From: Methanobacteriaceae archaeon
GTDB lineage: Archaea; Methanobacteriota; Methanobacteria; Methanobacteriales; Methanobacteriaceae
Length of the DNA stretch: 64,000 nucleotides
Reading direction: 5' to 3'
Assembly (NCBI GenBank): GCA_027318585.1
Contig: DAHVOW010000006.1
Location: 10,737-74,736, forward strand
The notes beneath the pieces were generated by a model. That model was not told where the DNA came from, did not search any database, and was given only the letters and a program-made list of their open reading frames with translations. Positions 1 to 7,473 of this stretch are shown here, in pieces. How positions within the stretch are numbered: position 1 is the stretch's first letter; the number at the start of each line of letters is the position of its first letter. The translations under genes and the position numbers were made by a program.

Positions 1-94
1 GCACCTCCCCCTTTTCCCAGTCAAATATGAAAGTTTTAACGGTGGAGTTTTCAGTTTCTATCCTTTTTATCTCCAGAACCTTTGGAACATGCAT
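1..94 (-). CDS. pyrK: Dihydroorotate dehydrogenase electron transfer subunit, N-terminal fragment
   Basis: Only the first 31 codons are in the window; the gene runs off the left edge. The translation starts MHVPKVLEIKRIETENSTVK, which resembles the opening beta strand of the ferredoxin-reductase-like PyrK subunit that passes electrons between the catalytic subunit and NAD through FAD and a 2Fe-2S centre. It lies 13 bases downstream of pyrD on the same strand, the usual pyrD-pyrK pairing, which supports the call more than the short sequence does. Confidence 0.7.
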   Translation of the reverse strand, partial: MHVPKVLEIKRIETENSTVKTFIFDWEKGEV

Positions 95-107
95 GATACC
101 ACTAATC

Positions 108-1013
108 CTAGTCCTGATGGGCCAGACCCACCATATTCTCCACAGAATCAAATCCTTTATCCGTCATGAAACCTTCCAAACCATTTGCTATCCTCGGGAA
201 GACTTCCAGTCCCTGGTACATAACCGCAGTACCCAACTGGACACAACAGGCCCCGGCATACATAAACTCCACCACATCCGCATAGTCCATTATACCCCCC
301 ACACCAATTATGGGAATTTTAACCGCCTCGTATACTTGGTAAACGCACCTCAAGGCGATTGGTTTAATAGCCGGGCCGGACATTCCACCAAACCGGTTGG
401 AAAGGATTGGTCGTGCAGTTTCCAGGTCGATGCACAGGCCGGGACCCAGGGAGTTGATGAGAGTCAGGCCTTCGGCCCCTGCATTCTCGGCTGAAACTGC
501 AATTTCAACAATATCCGTTACATTAGGAGTTAATTTAACAATAACCGGTATTTTAACGGTTTGTTTAACTTTTCTTACTATCTCTGCTGTTAAGTCAGGA
601 TCCTGGCCTATGGATGCTCCGCAGCCTGTCATGGCATGAGGGCAGGATACATTGAGTTCCAAAGCGTCCACCAAGTTCTCCACCTCTCCAGCCACCTGGG
701 AGAATTCCTCGGGATATGAGCCGTACAACGAGGCAATGGTAGGCACCTTCCCATCTATTCTTTCCAGTTCCCCCTTGAAAGCCTCCACTCCCGGGTTGGA
801 AAGGCCAATGGCATTGATAATTCCACCTCGCACCTCAACCGTGGTGGGGTTGGGGTAGCCCGGGTTAGGTTCCAGACTAAAGGACTTGGTAACCACGCCT
901 CCAGCCCCATTTCGGGCGGCCCAATTCAGAGAAGATGCCGTGCTGCCCAGAACACCAGCAGCTAGCAGTATGGGGTTTTTCAGTTTGATATCCAGAATTT
1001 CTACTTCAAGCAT
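108..1013 (-). CDS. pyrD: Dihydroorotate dehydrogenase catalytic subunit (class 1B)
   Basis: This 301-residue protein oxidises dihydroorotate to orotate in pyrimidine synthesis. It is a complete FMN-binding TIM barrel. The class 1 active-site cysteine is visible in NVSCPH near residue 124, the FMN-contact strand VTKSFS near residue 41, and the phosphate-binding IIGVGGI loop near residue 235. The following pyrK fragment shows that it is the NAD-linked 1B type. The start ATG follows a GGTG ribosome site. The gene diverges from nop5 across only 51 bases, so the two promoters must lie close together. Confidence 0.95.
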   Translation of the reverse strand: MLEVEILDIKLKNPILLAAGVLGSTASSLNWAARNGAGGVVTKSFSLEPNPGYPNPTTVEVRGGIINAIGLSNPGVEAFKGELERIDGKVPTIASLYGSYPEEFSQVAGEVENLVDALELNVSCPHAMTGCGASIGQDPDLTAEIVRKVKQTVKIPVIVKLTPNVTDIVEIAVSAENAGAEGLTLINSLGPGLCIDLETARPILSNRFGGMSGPAIKPIALRCVYQVYEAVKIPIIGVGGIMDYADVVEFMYAGACCVQLGTAVMYQGLEVFPRIANGLEGFMTDKGFDSVENMVGLAHQD

Positions 1014-1064
1014 GATTACACCCTGAGCAATGATTTTATAATCCTTCCCCTACACAGTAAACCC

Positions 1065-2240
1065 ATGGAATGTTACCTCAGCAGTACTTTTGCAGGATTT
1101 ATAGCTCTTGATGAAAATTTCAACCTCCTTGATTATGAACTTTTCCCAAAGGATAAACTGTTAGAGAAGTATCTGGAAACCCAGACCCGGGAAATAACCG
1201 ACGAAGAGAAGCTTCTAATTGGAAGACTAGTCAATGATGATTACCAGATCCGTATTGAGTCCAATAAGTTGGCTTCAGCATATAAAGAGCTTGATTATGA
1301 ATTTGAATTCATAATAGAATCTAATAACCCTGGTGGGGAGTATTTAAGATCCTATCTTCCCGATATTCTTGAGAAGGTGGGCTTCATCGGGACTGCCAGT
1401 GATTTAAGAGAAGCGGTGCATGATTTATCCATCAGAGTCACGGAGGAAAAGCTCAGAACCGCCTCCCGGGCTGATGACCTGCTCTTGATCCAGGCCATAA
1501 ACGCCATTGAAGAGGTAGAGGAGTCTGTGGTGAAATTAAATGAAAGATTGAGAGAATGGTACCCCCTCCATTTCCCGGAGCTGGATATGGTTAAAAATCA
1601 GGAAAATTACGCCGAACTGGTGGCCCAGTATGGTGATCGGGATTCTATAATCAATTCTGGAGTTTTAACTGAATTTTCTGCTGGAGATCTGAATCTGGAA
1701 ACCAGTTTAGGGTCGGAGATATCCCTAGAAGACTTGGAAATTCTGCAGGAGTTTGCCAGGAGCCTGCATACGTTGATGTTAACCAAAAAATCTTTGAATA
1801 AGTTCGTGGATCAGAGGATGGGTGAATTAGCCCCTAACCTAAGGGAACTGGCCGGGGCATCCCTGGGGGCTAAGCTAATATCACACGTGGGTAGCATTAA
1901 ACGACTGGCCATGCTTCCCTCCAGCACCATCCAGATCATAGGGGCAGAAAAAGCGCTTTTTAGACATTTAAAGACTGGGGAGCGGCCCCCCAAGCATGGC
2001 CTTATCTATCAACACCCTGAGGTGAGGGGGTCCAAATGGTGGATACGGGGGAAAGTGGCCCGTTTACTGGCGGCTAAAATAAGTCTGGCCGTGAGGAAGG
2101 ACTTTTTCAGCGGAGAAAAGGACCCCTCCATTGTGGAAGGCTTCCAAATACGCTTAGAGGAAATTACGAAGGCGCATCCATTTCCGATGCAAGAGCACCA
2201 AGACCAAAGTATCCAAGAAGAAGAAAAAGAAACGGGATAA
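1065..2240 (+). CDS. nop5: NOP5/Nop56-Nop58 family C/D-box RNP protein; C-terminal tail may be frameshifted
   Basis: NOP5 is the scaffold of the archaeal C/D-box ribonucleoprotein that 2'-O-methylates rRNA and tRNA. It binds fibrillarin through its N-terminal domain and the L7Ae-RNA complex through the Nop domain. The Nop signature GAEKALFRHL is at about residues 292-301, followed by HGLIYQHP and KVARLLAAKI. The read-through frame ends in a Gln/Glu-rich tail (about 2186-2240), which is unusual because NOP5 proteins normally end in a lysine-rich tail. The next frame over the same DNA encodes KVSKKKKKKRDKKRF and stops at 2280. A single-base indel near 2186 would restore that tail. Fibrillarin follows at 2622. 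Confidence 0.93.
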   Translation: MECYLSSTFAGFIALDENFNLLDYELFPKDKLLEKYLETQTREITDEEKLLIGRLVNDDYQIRIESNKLASAYKELDYEFEFIIESNNPGGEYLRSYLPDILEKVGFIGTASDLREAVHDLSIRVTEEKLRTASRADDLLLIQAINAIEEVEESVVKLNERLREWYPLHFPELDMVKNQENYAELVAQYGDRDSIINSGVLTEFSAGDLNLETSLGSEISLEDLEILQEFARSLHTLMLTKKSLNKFVDQRMGELAPNLRELAGASLGAKLISHVGSIKRLAMLPSSTIQIIGAEKALFRHLKTGERPPKHGLIYQHPEVRGSKWWIRGKVARLLAAKISLAVRKDFFSGEKDPSIVEGFQIRLEEITKAHPFPMQEHQDQSIQEEEKETG

Positions 2241-2284
2241 AAAACGGTTTACTCGCAGCGAGTTGAAGGATTATTACTGAGTTA

Positions 2285-2587
2285 ATGATTGTATCAATGA
2301 CGAATAGGGAGAAAAAGATGTTAAATGATATTGTAGCCATCGTATCCATCATATCCAGCATAGTCTCCATAATCCTGGCAATTTTCGCCATACTGTTCTC
2401 TCGCCGGGTGGAAGAACGTCTGAAAAAGAATTTCCTGATACTTAAAGAGACCATGGAACTGAACCGTGAACAGGCCGAGGCCTGTCTTTATAACATAGAC
2501 AAGGAAGCGGAAGCCATTAAAAACACCGTGACCGACAGTCATTCCCAGATTCACCAGACCCTGCAGATGCTGAAGAATGAGAAATAG
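2285..2587 (+). CDS. Small membrane-anchored coiled-coil protein, unknown function
   Basis: The product is about 100 residues. After a short charged start (NREKKMLND) it has one hydrophobic helix rich in Ile, Val and Ser (about residues 14-42), then SRRVEERLKKN and a Glu/Lys/Gln-rich helix with heptad-like spacing to the end. This suggests a single-pass protein with a soluble coiled coil. It sits between nop5 and fibrillarin on the same strand, 35 bases before the fibrillarin start, so it is probably co-transcribed. I do not recognise a named family. The start could be ATG 2285 or the later ATG 2297. Confidence 0.6.
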   Translation: MIVSMTNREKKMLNDIVAIVSIISSIVSIILAIFAILFSRRVEERLKKNFLILKETMELNREQAEACLYNIDKEAEAIKNTVTDSHSQIHQTLQMLKNEK

Positions 2588-2621
2588 ATCTATATTGAAG
2601 ATTTATAATTGAGGATCTAAG

Positions 2622-3287
2622 ATGGAAATCAGAGAAAAATATCCCGGAGTCTACCAGTTAGAGGATAATGTGGCTACTGTTAACCTGCGGCCCCAAATGA
2701 AGGTTTATGGTGAAAAATTGGTGGATTATGAAGATAAAGAACTCCGCATATGGGACCCGCGCCGGTCCAAGCTGGCGGCAGCCATCAGAAATGGCCTGAC
2801 AACCTTCCCCTTCAAAGAAGACTCCAAGGTGCTTTATTTAGGGGCTTCCGCCGGGACCACCCCCTCCCACTTGTCAGACATAATAGTGAATGGTTCTGTG
2901 TTCTGTGTGGAGTTTTCACCCCGGATGATGCGAGAACTCTTACAGTTGAGCCGTCAGCGGAATAACTTGATCCCCATCCTGGACGATGCCACCAAACCCC
3001 ACCATTACCAGCCCCTGATGGAGGAGGTGGATGTGGTTTACAGTGACGTGGCCCAGCCCAGACAGACCGAACTATTCATGGACAACATGCGCCGATTCCT
3101 GAAAGAGGATGGTGTGGGCATGATGGCTATTAAGGCCAGGAGTATCGATGTAACCCAGCGTCCCAAGAAGATATTCCGCCAGGAAGAATCCAAGCTTAAA
3201 GCAGCCGGGTTCCGAGTGGTTGAAAAGGTAGATCTGGAGCCCTACGAGAAGGACCACCGGATGGTGGTTTGTGAGTTTAGTTTTTAA
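2622..3287 (+). CDS. flpA: Fibrillarin-like rRNA/tRNA 2'-O-methyltransferase
   Basis: This is the SAM-dependent catalytic subunit of the C/D-box RNP, 221 residues, the usual archaeal length. The SAM-binding loop LGASAGTTPSH is at about residues 73-83, the acidic residue after strand 2 is in VEFSPR, and the catalytic lysine region is MMAIKARS. It has a GAGGATC ribosome site before ATG 2622. Its gene order with NOP5 is classical and explains the role of both. The intron of the tRNA-Trp at 54558-54710 appears to carry a guide RNA that this complex would use. Confidence 0.96.
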   Translation: MEIREKYPGVYQLEDNVATVNLRPQMKVYGEKLVDYEDKELRIWDPRRSKLAAAIRNGLTTFPFKEDSKVLYLGASAGTTPSHLSDIIVNGSVFCVEFSPRMMRELLQLSRQRNNLIPILDDATKPHHYQPLMEEVDVVYSDVAQPRQTELFMDNMRRFLKEDGVGMMAIKARSIDVTQRPKKIFRQEESKLKAAGFRVVEKVDLEPYEKDHRMVVCEFSF

Positions 3288-3360
3288 TTTTTTTCAAAAA
3301 GGATTATATTTCTAAAAATAACATAAAATAAGATTTTAAGGTAACTTATCATTTCAGGCT

Positions 3361-4506
3361 CTAAGAAAGCCGCTGCACAACCTTATCAATTATCTTACCT
3401 GCAATTTCCTCCTTAGAGGTCAGTGGAACCTTACGCACATGTTCATCAATCAACAGAACCTGGTTCTCATCGGACCCGAAACCAGCCCCAGGGACGGCCA
3501 CGTCGTTGGCTACCACCAGGTCGGCCCGGGATTCTTCCATTCTCTGCCGGGCGGATGCCACTATTTCTTCATTAGAGACATTGTAGTCGGCTTTGAAGGC
3601 TACTAGAAATATTTCCGGGTTTATAACTTTCACCCGGTTAATGATTTTAGGGGCAGGACGTAACTGCAGGGTTATATCCTCACGGGAGGATACCTTGTGG
3701 GTTTCTTTTTCCAATGTGAAATCAGAAACTGCCGCCGCAGAGAGGAACACATCCTGGTCCAGGACCAGTCCCTCTACTTCCAGTTGCATCTCCAGTGAGG
3801 ATCCCACCCTCACCACCCGGAATATGGATGGGAGGCCAATTTCGACCCGGCCACATATTAAAGTAACATCCGCACCCCTCCGGAAGGCTTCCTTGGCTAT
3901 TTCCACCCCCATCTTCCCGGAGCTGCGATTGGTTATCCCCCGGATGGGGTCTATATCCTCATAGGTGGCCCCGGCACTTACCAGGACCTTTTTACCTGCC
4001 AGATCTCTTTTGGAAGTGTTCCTCTCCACCTTCAGGACTATGTCCTGGATGGATGGGAACTTGGCCTTATTCTCCTCCTTTCGGGGTTCCACAAAGAGTA
4101 TACCCTCACTTTTAAGCTTATTTATATTCTCCTGCACCGCCCGGTACATGGAATCATGCATGGAGGGCACCATGATGATGGGAGTTTCGTAACCAAAGGC
4201 AGTTAAAAGAAGAGTGTTAATGGGATTGTCCGCTATTTTATGAGTTAATTTGCTAATGACATTAGCTGTGGCTGGAGCTACAAGTATCAAGTCTTCACAG
4301 GCGTATTTGACGTGCTCGATGTCCCCGGTGAGTTTGGTGATGACCTTCTCTCCGGTGGCGAATTCCAGCGCGTAGGGATTTATAATATCACAGGCCCCAT
4401 CACTCATGAAGCATTTAACTTTAAATCCCTGTCTTTTAAGTTCCCTGGCCAGTTTAACCGTCTCCACCGCCGCTACACTACCAGTGACACACAGTACAAT
4501 TTGCAT
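3361..4506 (-). CDS. coaBC: Bifunctional phosphopantothenoylcysteine decarboxylase / phosphopantothenate-cysteine ligase
   Basis: This enzyme carries out two steps of coenzyme A synthesis, joining cysteine to phosphopantothenate and then decarboxylating the product. The N-terminal flavoprotein (CoaC) half shows VTGSVAAVE at the start, VAPATANVISK near residue 76 and the MHDSMY region. The CoaB half starts near residue 170 with KKVLVSAGATYEDID, then NRSSGKMG and AAAVSDF. The length of 381 residues fits the archaeal fused enzyme. It has a GAGGTGG ribosome site and converges with fibrillarin across a T-rich gap. Confidence 0.95.
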   Translation of the reverse strand: MQIVLCVTGSVAAVETVKLARELKRQGFKVKCFMSDGACDIINPYALEFATGEKVITKLTGDIEHVKYACEDLILVAPATANVISKLTHKIADNPINTLLLTAFGYETPIIMVPSMHDSMYRAVQENINKLKSEGILFVEPRKEENKAKFPSIQDIVLKVERNTSKRDLAGKKVLVSAGATYEDIDPIRGITNRSSGKMGVEIAKEAFRRGADVTLICGRVEIGLPSIFRVVRVGSSLEMQLEVEGLVLDQDVFLSAAAVSDFTLEKETHKVSSREDITLQLRPAPKIINRVKVINPEIFLVAFKADYNVSNEEIVASARQRMEESRADLVVANDVAVPGAGFGSDENQVLLIDEHVRKVPLTSKEEIAGKIIDKVVQRLS

Positions 4507-4536
4507 AATTTTCCACCTCTCATATTTAAGGTAGGA

Positions 4537-5040
4537 TCAGTAATCGTTCCGGTCAATAACCACCAGGGTCTCCTTCCCGGTCAACTGTTTAATAATATCA
4601 TTCAGGACTTCAATTTTAGCAGGAAGACGGCGCGAATCCTCTTTCCGAACCCTTATCTTATATTTCTGTTTCTGGTCCATACCATAGACGATGTTTATCC
4701 CAGAAATCCGGGCTGGTGACAGAATATCCTGGGCCACAGTTTTTAAGTCAGAATTTTCACCCACCACCCTGATCTTCTTCCCCACCGTCTTGGATAGCTC
4801 CCGGACTATCTTTCCTCCCTTACCTATGATTTTACCTACCTGATCCTTAGGGGTGATGATTATAACCACGTCCGCTATTTCAATGGTCTTTTTAAAACTG
4901 ATCTTGCCATCTACCAATTTGAAAAGAATTTTGGCAATGTCCAGGTCCATTTGGCTTATTTCACCACTTTTTAATTTACTCTCACAACCCTGACAAAGTA
5001 TTCCGCTTTTCAGACAGACATCGCACACTGGCAACACCAT
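4537..5040 (-). CDS. Zinc-ribbon KH-domain RNA-binding protein (archaeal NusA-like)
   Basis: The protein has an N-terminal pair of cysteine motifs (CDVCLKSGILCQGC, about residues 5-18) that looks like a small zinc ribbon, then a KH fold with the RNA-binding GxxG loop in VGKIIGKGGKIVREL, and a C-terminal half resembling another KH-like or NusA-like region. It is probably an RNA-binding protein linked to transcription or RNA handling; a precise role cannot be assigned. I chose ATG 5040 rather than an upstream TTG at 5061 because a GAGGAGG site lies 8 bases before it. The leader carries two overlapping inverted repeats (5066-5109). Confidence 0.8.
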   Translation of the reverse strand: MVLPVCDVCLKSGILCQGCESKLKSGEISQMDLDIAKILFKLVDGKISFKKTIEIADVVIIITPKDQVGKIIGKGGKIVRELSKTVGKKIRVVGENSDLKTVAQDILSPARISGINIVYGMDQKQKYKIRVRKEDSRRLPAKIEVLNDIIKQLTGKETLVVIDRNDY

Positions 5041-5065
5041 TTTTAATTCCTCCTCAACCAAGTGA

Positions 5066-5109
5066 CTAAGGTTCTAATAACTTTAAATCCTCAACCTTAG
5101 TTATTAGAA
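5066..5109 (-). promoter_or_regulatory. Overlapping inverted repeats in the leader of the KH-protein gene
   Basis: Two inverted repeats share bases. The 11-base arms TTCTAATAACT (5072-5082) and AGTTATTAGAA (5099-5109) pair perfectly, and the 8-base arms CTAAGGTT (5066-5073) and AACCTTAG (5093-5100) also pair perfectly. They cannot both form at once in RNA. A TATA-like TCTTATAAG on the minus strand near 5149-5157 would put transcription start near 5125, so both hairpins would lie in the mRNA leader of the gene starting at 5040. An operator in DNA is the alternative. Confidence 0.45.
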
Positions 5110-5463
5110 TTGATTTTATTATTATCGTTCACATCTTCACTAAAAAACCCTTATAAGACCCTATACCTAATTAAAGTTCCAATATGGCCATTTTTGTAGA
5201 TGATTAAAATAAAAGCGTGTTATTAGACGAGTGATTAACACTCGACGTATAAGATGGCAGTTTACTCTTATTATACTATCCCTCAAACCTAATATATTTT
5301 TTTGCTTGTCTATAAAAAAAACCATGATGTGTGAATTAATCTCGGTTCGGAGGGTATTAAATGGTGTTATGGGGCCAACAGGATTTGAAAAGTTAAAAAA
5401 AAGAGGTTTTCTTAAGATTGGTAGACAAAGTCCCCACCCTTAGTTCCAGAGGCTCGGTATCAG
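5110..5463. other. Gene-poor gap between the KH-protein promoter and a lipoprotein gene
   Basis: The left part holds the likely minus-strand promoter of the KH protein (5149-5157). There is a small hairpin CGAGTG-ATTAA-CACTCG at 5228-5244. A minus-strand T-run at about 5395-5402, preceded by an imperfect stem at 5442-5476, could terminate the lipoprotein transcript that ends at 5464. A 70-codon plus-strand frame at 5231-5443 has no recognisable content and no ribosome site, and I do not call it a gene. Confidence 0.4.
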
Positions 5464-5994
5464 TTACTGGGACTGAAAACTATTAATTATGATGTCAAAT
5501 TTGGATTGCAGGCTTTCAAAATCTGCTTTTTTAGCACTGCACAGTATGACGTAGATGGTGCTGTTTTTCTCCAGCCACACCGCGCGGTACTGCTTTTCAA
5601 TGCCGGATGATGAAGAGGTGTAGATGTTTTCCAGGGCCGTTAACTTGTCGGTGGTTATGTTAGCCTCGGATACTTTCTGGTTACCAGTGCTGTTGAAAAA
5701 GTTAGCGTAGTTATCATTATAGGCTTCAGTGAGATTGGTAGAAGATGTAACGTTGGGTGTCTGGATCACCACCTGGGTGGCGGGTGAATTGGTACCGGAA
5801 ATTACACTACTGGGGTCCGCCACGGCGGCCACTGCATCAGGGGAAGTGGTTTGAACTACCACCCAGGTTGCGGGGTACTGGAAGGTGATGTTGTTTTGGG
5901 TGAATGTTTTGGTTTCATTACCTTGATCGGTGATGCAACCGGATGCCATCATTACGGCCAATAGTGCAAACATTAAAAGGAGATATCTCCGCAT
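5464..5994 (-). CDS. Secreted PsbP-like lipoprotein, unknown function
   Basis: The 176-residue product starts MRRYLLLMFALLAVMMASGC, a signal peptide with a lipobox whose cysteine would be lipid-anchored. The rest has the pattern of small PsbP-like or DUF4367-like proteins common in methanogens: NNITFQYPATWVVVQ near the start and a final helix ESLQSKFDIIINSF. It has several N-glycosylation sequons (NVT, NLT, NIT, NST). ATG 5994 was chosen because AGGTG lies 6 bases before it. The function is unknown; it probably faces outside the cell. Confidence 0.75.
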   Translation of the reverse strand: MRRYLLLMFALLAVMMASGCITDQGNETKTFTQNNITFQYPATWVVVQTTSPDAVAAVADPSSVISGTNSPATQVVIQTPNVTSSTNLTEAYNDNYANFFNSTGNQKVSEANITTDKLTALENIYTSSSSGIEKQYRAVWLEKNSTIYVILCSAKKADFESLQSKFDIIINSFQSQ

Positions 5995-6040
5995 TATAAC
6001 ACCTTTCATCATAATCTTTAGATTCTATCAGATTTCTACC

Positions 6041-6613
6041 TCACCCTGTGTTGTTGGTGGGGGTAGTGGGCTTGGTAGTGGTAGTATTTTTAGTGGTGGT
6101 TGTGGTCTTGGTGGTATTGGTTTTAGTAGTGGTGGTATTAGTAACCGTGAGGTTAGTGGTGTTTTCCACGGGAAATGCACTTTCATTAGCCACCAGTGAA
6201 GCGCCAGACGATTGTGAGGGAGACTGCATGATGAGAACTCCAAATCCAGTTCCCACGAAGAAAGCCACCACCAGGAATATAGCCAGCATGGTTTTCCATC
6301 TGCTGCTGGTGATGGTGTTTACCTTACCTTTGGGTTGGGGGTTACTGATGTATCTCTGTAGAAGTACTTCCCTTTCTTCCTGTTTTTTCTTCTCTTCTTC
6401 CTTCTCAGTCCAGTATTCAAGGGGTTTTTCAACCTGTCCTTTACCCTGAAGTCTTTTAATCCTATCAGCAGTCTCGAATGTTTCAAGCTGCTCATTTAAT
6501 TCCTTTTTTTGTGAGTTGTAAACTCTGCGGGATATATTGCCCTGAGAATAGTCAAATTCGAGCTCTTGCAAGCTCCTGATAATCTTTTCCTTATCTGGCA
6601 CTATATCAATCAT
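6041..6613 (-). CDS. Single-pass membrane protein with cytoplasmic coiled coil and Thr/Asn-rich outer tail
   Basis: The N-terminal 90 residues are charged and helical (KEKIIRSLQELEFDYSQG, then a Glu/Lys-rich stretch). One membrane helix follows (MLAIFLVVAFFVGTGFGVLIM, about residues 108-128). The last 55 residues are almost all Thr, Asn, Lys and Pro with at least five N-x-T sequons, suggesting a glycosylated stalk outside the membrane. ATG 6613 overlaps the pheA stop by 8 bases; GTG 6601 is an alternative. It is probably co-transcribed with pheA. No enzyme domain is visible. Confidence 0.65.
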   Translation of the reverse strand: MIDIVPDKEKIIRSLQELEFDYSQGNISRRVYNSQKKELNEQLETFETADRIKRLQGKGQVEKPLEYWTEKEEEKKKQEEREVLLQRYISNPQPKGKVNTITSSRWKTMLAIFLVVAFFVGTGFGVLIMQSPSQSSGASLVANESAFPVENTTNLTVTNTTTTKTNTTKTTTTTKNTTTTKPTTPTNNTG

Positions 6614-7415
6614 CTCCTTCTCTGGGATATGAGCCAAGAATCTTTACGTATCCTACCTTGGATCTAATATTATTTAAAACATTCCGAATAGCATCCTCTT
6701 CCCGGTGCCCCTCAAAGTCCAGGAAGAAAATGTAGCTTCCCAGCCCCTCTTTGGATGGTCGGGATTCAATTTTTGTAAGGTTTATTTTCAAAGCTGCAAA
6801 GTCACCCAGTAAATCATAAAGTCCACCAGGATGGTCTTCAGGAAGAGAAAATACTATCGATGTCTTGTCTTTTCCGGTATAAACGTGATCATGGTCACCT
6901 ATGGCTAGAAAACGGGTGGTGTTGTTGGGATAATCCTGGATATCCTGATCGCCAATTACCAGTCCGTAGATCCGAGCAGCCCGGGATGTTCCAATAGCTG
7001 CCATTTCGGGTTTTCCTTTAACAGCCTTTGCCGCTGCAGTGGTACTTACTGTAGCCCGGGAGGGTATCCCCAACTTCTCCAAGTAGTGTCGGCACTGGGC
7101 CAGGGCCTGGTAATGGGAGTAGATCTCTTTAACATCCGCCAGTCCAGCCCCGGGGTTTAAGAGCAGGTGTTGCCTGATGGGAAGTATTATCTCCCTCATT
7201 ATCTTTAAAGAGTCTTCCTGGGCCATTATATCCAAGGTGACACCCACTGATCCTTCCACCGAGTTTTCAACTGGCACCACACCAAGATCCACCTCCCGGG
7301 CCTTTACTGCCTCCAGGACTTCCACGATGGAATTGAAGGATCTCAACTCCCCCGATATTTGGGAGGCTGCTTCCTCGGTGAATGTGCCAGCAGGGCCTAA
7401 AAATCCAGTTATCAT
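6606..7415 (-). CDS. pheA: Prephenate dehydratase
   Basis: The enzyme converts prephenate to phenylpyruvate in phenylalanine synthesis. It has 269 residues, a stand-alone dehydratase without a chorismate mutase domain. GFLGPAGTFTEEA is at the N-terminus, the catalytic TRF motif is in NNTTRFLAIG near residue 165, and the C-terminal ACT domain carries the phenylalanine-binding ESRP motif followed by GSYIFFLDFEGH. This predicts feedback inhibition by phenylalanine. No clear ribosome site precedes ATG 7415, so the transcript may be nearly leaderless. Confidence 0.95.
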   Translation of the reverse strand: MITGFLGPAGTFTEEAASQISGELRSFNSIVEVLEAVKAREVDLGVVPVENSVEGSVGVTLDIMAQEDSLKIMREIILPIRQHLLLNPGAGLADVKEIYSHYQALAQCRHYLEKLGIPSRATVSTTAAAKAVKGKPEMAAIGTSRAARIYGLVIGDQDIQDYPNNTTRFLAIGDHDHVYTGKDKTSIVFSLPEDHPGGLYDLLGDFAALKINLTKIESRPSKEGLGSYIFFLDFEGHREEDAIRNVLNNIRSKVGYVKILGSYPREGDD

Positions 7416-7473
7416 GATTCATGCACTCATATTATCTATAATTACTAAAATTAATTTTAGAGAAACTAATTAA

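Noticed and set aside
27..494. Long plus-strand frames opposite pyrD
   Set aside because: They are antisense shadows of a well-supported enzyme gene and have no motifs.
5231..5443. 70-codon plus-strand frame in the gap after the KH gene
   Set aside because: It has no ribosome site, mixed composition, no recognisable domain and overlaps a small hairpin. It looks like chance.
6048..6449. Valine-rich plus-strand frame at the Thr-rich tail
   Set aside because: It is the antisense of repeated ACN codons and low complexity only.
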